A stretch of 64,000 nt of DNA from Endocalyx cinctus (taxonomy: Eukaryota; Ascomycota; Sordariomycetes; Amphisphaeriales; Apiosporaceae). Shown piece by piece: positions 60,605 through 64,000 of this stretch. The first letter of the stretch is position 1; each line of letters opens with the position of its first letter. The translations under genes and the position numbers were made by a program. The notes under the pieces were generated by a model. It saw only the letters and a program-made list of their open reading frames with translations. It was not told the origin of the DNA and ran no database searches. The DNA lies in the NCBI GenBank assembly GCA_001600455.1, contig BCKC01000008.1:1895345-1959344 (forward strand), written 5' to 3'.

Positions 60605-62627
60605 TTCGGGTCATTTGTGGTTCTGTTACATCTTTCTTGTACTTCCAAGATCTAATTTTGAAACACGTATTTGTCAAGTATATATTGTGTTGGTGTATAG
60701 TCGTTTGGGGATGATGGTGTTAGAGCATTGTTTTTACCACGAAGGTAAATTAGATAGGTAGTGAGTGGCCTTAACCTCTGATTATCAAGTATCGCCCCTG
60801 ACAGTTGTGGAATGACTTTTAGACATCATCCAGCTGGAAATACCTGGTTCCATACAGCGGTATTCTCGTCCTTTGTTCATTATGATATTTTAAATAAAAC
60901 GATAGCATTTCACACGTGCATGATCATCATACAAAATAAAACCTTAGACTTGCGGGTAGGTCGACCTATCTCAACACAGGAATCAGGATCATATCATTTG
61001 GGAAACCCCCCATTAACTGAACTGGCTGGCTGGCTGGCTGGTTACGTTGAAAGTTATTTACCGAGAGAGGATTTATGCAAATGTCTATTTCTACGGTGTA
61101 TCCAGTTCCGGACATAATTCACGTTAGGCTCAGGCTAGAATTCAGTTTAAAGCGGCGTTGTTCAGGTACCCATTACATATAATAAGCACTTAATCCCTAA
61201 GTTACCACTACGTATGTAGACGTGAATAGTCACTATGAAAGTGTTACCAGGTAAGGGGGGCAAGGGTGCAAGGGAGTTCATTACTTATCCAAGGAAGAAT
61301 ACGCGTCTTGATAAGAGATATGTTTAGAAAAGCTCACGATTACGATAGATAAAAGCGTAAACCCCTAATTTTCAGAACTCTGTCTCCTCCACTATGGATC
61401 TTCTTCCGTCTCCTGAAACATCGGAAATTATCCGCTCTAGAGGTATAATAATACATAGTAAGTAAGCGATAAATACATAGTACGCTAGAATAGGTGATGG
61501 ACACTTTTGTGTATTATATTTATTTATAAAGTAAAGCTTTAATACGGAATACATATACACAGTACGGAGTATGTATACACTTATTATATATTTAGGGGAA
61601 ATCGTATATGTATATAAGGTCCGTACAGGTAAGCATTTATAATCCTACCTAGGTATAATACTCGATATCCATCTAGCTGAGTCAATGTGTAAAGGACAAA
61701 ATCATAAGACTCGTTTGACGGCTAGATCATGTCCTTTGATCGAAAACTAGCTGGAGGACAATCGCGAAACCTTTTCTTCTTCTTCTTGTCCTCGTACCGA
61801 AGATCACGTACAGAAGTACGTACATGACATCAGCATACACGGATTCAATACATGAGGGAATAGGTATGGGTTTGATAGCTGGAAGATCTCCGATCACATG
61901 CAAAGTACGGCTGCATAACATGAATGCCACTGTAAAGCTCGATTTTCTAAAAAGGCTCGTATGTTTATTTGACTTGACGAATTTAGCAGTTCAATGTTAC
62001 CATAATGAGCTCGAGAGATAAATAAAAATTGCTCAAATAATAGATCAGCCAAAGGTTTGGTAAAGTAAACACCCGTCGACGCTAAAAAAAAAAAATTAAG
62101 GCCGGTTCAGTGGCTTTCTTTTAGTTTTAGTGAGTGAAATGCCACTGTAATCCCACTATCCTAGCGTCTCTTTTCACTATCTGGACTATTCAGCTTGTCG
62201 GTTATTTTTGTCCTTTTTTAGAGGTCAGCAAACATTGCTCTACATAATATGTTACCAGCAAAAATATAACCTAGAATCTTCAGCTCACCAAGCTCTCTTA
62301 CCAATACCATAATCAGCTTCATTGGTTACTCACTGTTGGTTTTATTGTCCTATCGACAAGATAAAAAGTGATTGGTCATATCATGTCATAAATCTCTCTT
62401 TCGCTCGATATTTGTAGGCCATCTCCTACCAAATATCAACTGCTGTCGCAACCAACGACCTATCCATCTCGCGTGTACCCTGCCCAGCAGCCTCTTAACA
62501 AATATCCGACCTGACCGCACTTTCCTTCCTCCTCTGAGTCTCCTTCGTCTTACCACGTACACTTCCGATAGGAGCTCAAACTCCCATTTAATATCTCGAA
62601 GTCGGTAATAGTAAATTATTTTTAATC
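60605..62627. other. Intergenic region, no gene seen
   Basis: About 2 kb of AT-rich spacer. It holds a (CTGG)5-type repeat near 61023, one TACGGAGTA copy at 61563 and one TACCTAGGTA copy at 61646. The 250 bases before the kog1 ATG are C/T-rich, as in a fungal promoter. Confidence 0.55.
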
Positions 62628-64000
62628 ATGCCATCGCGCTTAACCTCTAGCGACTCTCACGCGGGAGCGCAAAAACATCTAAGGTCGAATCCTTCCGAAA
62701 TTACAAACGGGCGCCCAGATAGTTCCACAGACGCAAGCGACACCGATAACAGACTTTCGAGCGCCCCCAGCAGACGAAAAAAACTTAATGTCGTAACTTC
62801 TTTTGACGATTCTCAGCAGACTCGACCTAACCGGACATCTAAACCCCCGCTACTGAGGTCAAAAAGCGAACGGATCGTTCGACGCGAGGATGCGGAACCA
62901 GCCGAGGAAGAAATATACGAATGGGGCGCGCGACATGGGTTTGAAGACCACTACCAATCCGAGGATATCATCTCTCAGTTGGCTAATGTGAGTGAAAACA
63001 CCTTTATACACGTCATATAATATTGTTTGTTTTAGGCTGCCTCCGTACTGCTTAGTCCCTCCGCAATGAAAACTCGTCATACGAGGCGGTTACTAATATT
63101 GTTCAGAATTGGTACATGTATTTTACCGACAAACGTCATGAGTCGACCGGACACCCTAAATCAACTACTATAGAGATAGAAGACTGGCGCATGCGGGATC
63201 GTTTGAAGACCGTGTCTGCCGCCTTAGCCGTGTGTCTGAACATAGGCGTCGAGCCTCCCGATCAGCTCAAAACCAACCCGGGAGCCAAACTAGAAGCATG
63301 GCAAGATCCTTTCGTACCCCCGGCAACTAAAGCCTTAGAAAGCATTGGCAAGGCTCTGCAAGCGCAGTACGAGAACATATCACTACGAACTCGATACAAA
63401 CAATACCTAGACCCGTCTGTTGAGGAGACCAAAAAGTTCTGTATGTCACTCCGAAGAAACGCCAAAGATGAGCGTGTCTTGCTTCACTACAACGGCCACG
63501 GCGTTCCAAAGCCCACGGCTTCTGGGGAGATATGGGTCTTCAACAAAAACTACACCCAGTACATCCCCATTTCCTTATATGACCTCCAGCAGTGGCTTCA
63601 GGCTCCCACAATATTCGTCTGGGATTGTTCGGAAGCTGGAAACATATTAAGTAACTATCACCGATTCGTCGAGAAGCACGAAGAGGAAGAAGAGGCCACT
63701 GCTGCCGCGGACCCAAAGTATGATAAGATCAAGTTTCGCTCTTATCTTCACCTTGCTGCTTGTGCCGCCAAGGAGAATCTGCCGACAAACCCCCTTTTAC
63801 CTGCCGATCTGTTTACCGCTTGCTTAACCACCCCGATAGAGATGGCTCTGTGGTTCTTTGTCTTGCAAAACCCTCTCAAGACAAACATAAGTCCAGAGCG
63901 AGCCAAGAAGCTTCCGGGCCGACTCCAGGAGAGGAGGACCCCTCTTGGCGAACTCAACTGGATATTTACTGCCATCACCGACACCATCGCTTGGACCTCG
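62628..64000 (+). CDS. kog1: Raptor homologue Kog1/Mip1 (TORC1 subunit), 3'-truncated by the window
   Basis: Scaffold of TOR complex 1 that recruits substrates for nutrient-controlled growth. Exon 1 (62628-62987) encodes a Ser/Arg-rich start (MPSRLTSSDSHAGAQKH) and the approach to the conserved domain (EIYEWGARHGFEDHYQSEDI). An intron of 119 bases (GTGAGT...GTTCAG) leads to exon 2 from 63107, which stays open to base 64000 (298 codons). The raptor N-terminal caspase-like domain is unmistakable: NWYMYFTDKRHE, DWRMRDRLKTVSAALAVCLN, the LLHYNGHGVPKPTASGEIWV block, and APTIFVWDCSEAGN. It continues with LPADLFTACLTTPIEMALWF and ELNWIFTAITDTIAW. HEAT and WD40 regions must lie beyond the window. The acceptor at 63106 was chosen because it restores LANNWYMYF. 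Confidence 0.95.

Overview
This window is nuclear DNA of a filamentous ascomycete (Pezizomycotina, most likely a sordariomycete). The reasons are short GT-AG introns with CTAAC/CTGAC-type branch sites, long AT-rich intergenic stretches with homopolymer runs, and proteins typical of this group: a Neurospora-like 9.5 kDa complex I subunit, a Tea1-type kelch protein, a PTH11-like rhodopsin-domain protein, an S1/P1 nuclease and a secreted Asn-rich protein. The species is not identified. Exon-intron structures were read by hand from splice signals and reading phase. Every multi-exon model given as complete keeps one open frame.

Layout. 1-0.8 kb: 3' end of a single-pass membrane protein. 2.2-4.4 kb: Fat1-type fatty-acid transporter/very-long-chain acyl-CoA synthetase (+). 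5.1-8.3 kb: large disordered fungal protein of unknown function (-). 9.2-10.9 kb: vacuolar subtilisin, protease B type (-). 13.7-21.7 kb: BEACH-WD40 protein of the Bph1/LYST class (+). 22.3-22.6 kb: complex I 9.5 kDa subunit (-). 23.4-25.0 kb: oligosaccharyltransferase subunit Wbp1 (+). 25.9-27.3 and 28.8-30.2 kb: two low-complexity unknown proteins (-). 30.7-32.0 kb: PQ-loop vacuolar amino-acid transporter (-). 33.7-34.9 kb: secreted S1/P1 nuclease (+). 39.9-41.5 kb: secreted Asn-rich protein (+). 45.0-49.5 kb: Tea1-like kelch/coiled-coil polarity protein (-). 62.6 kb to the end: 5' part of Kog1/raptor, the TORC1 scaffold (+).

The stretch from about 49.5 to 62.6 kb looks accessory. It holds a decayed ABC transporter, a seven-exon rhodopsin-domain membrane protein with a GC-AG intron, a small secreted protein whose 3' end runs into a TA-flanked miniature inverted-repeat element, and a cytochrome P450 with an unusual I-helix and a polyglutamine insert. 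The 5 kb gap at 35-40 kb and the gap at 41.5-45 kb are also gene-poor.

The genes do not form one pathway. Several belong to the vacuole/endomembrane system (protease B, BEACH protein, PQ-loop transporter, Wbp1) and to growth control (Tea1, Kog1), which looks like ordinary euchromatic gene order. The most unexpected signals are two short palindromic motifs scattered only through the intergenic deserts, the miniature transposon at a gene end, a possible Pol III/tRNA-like hairpin, and an Asn-rich exon that can be skipped without changing frame. I found no complete tRNA, no rRNA, no CRISPR array and no autonomous transposon.
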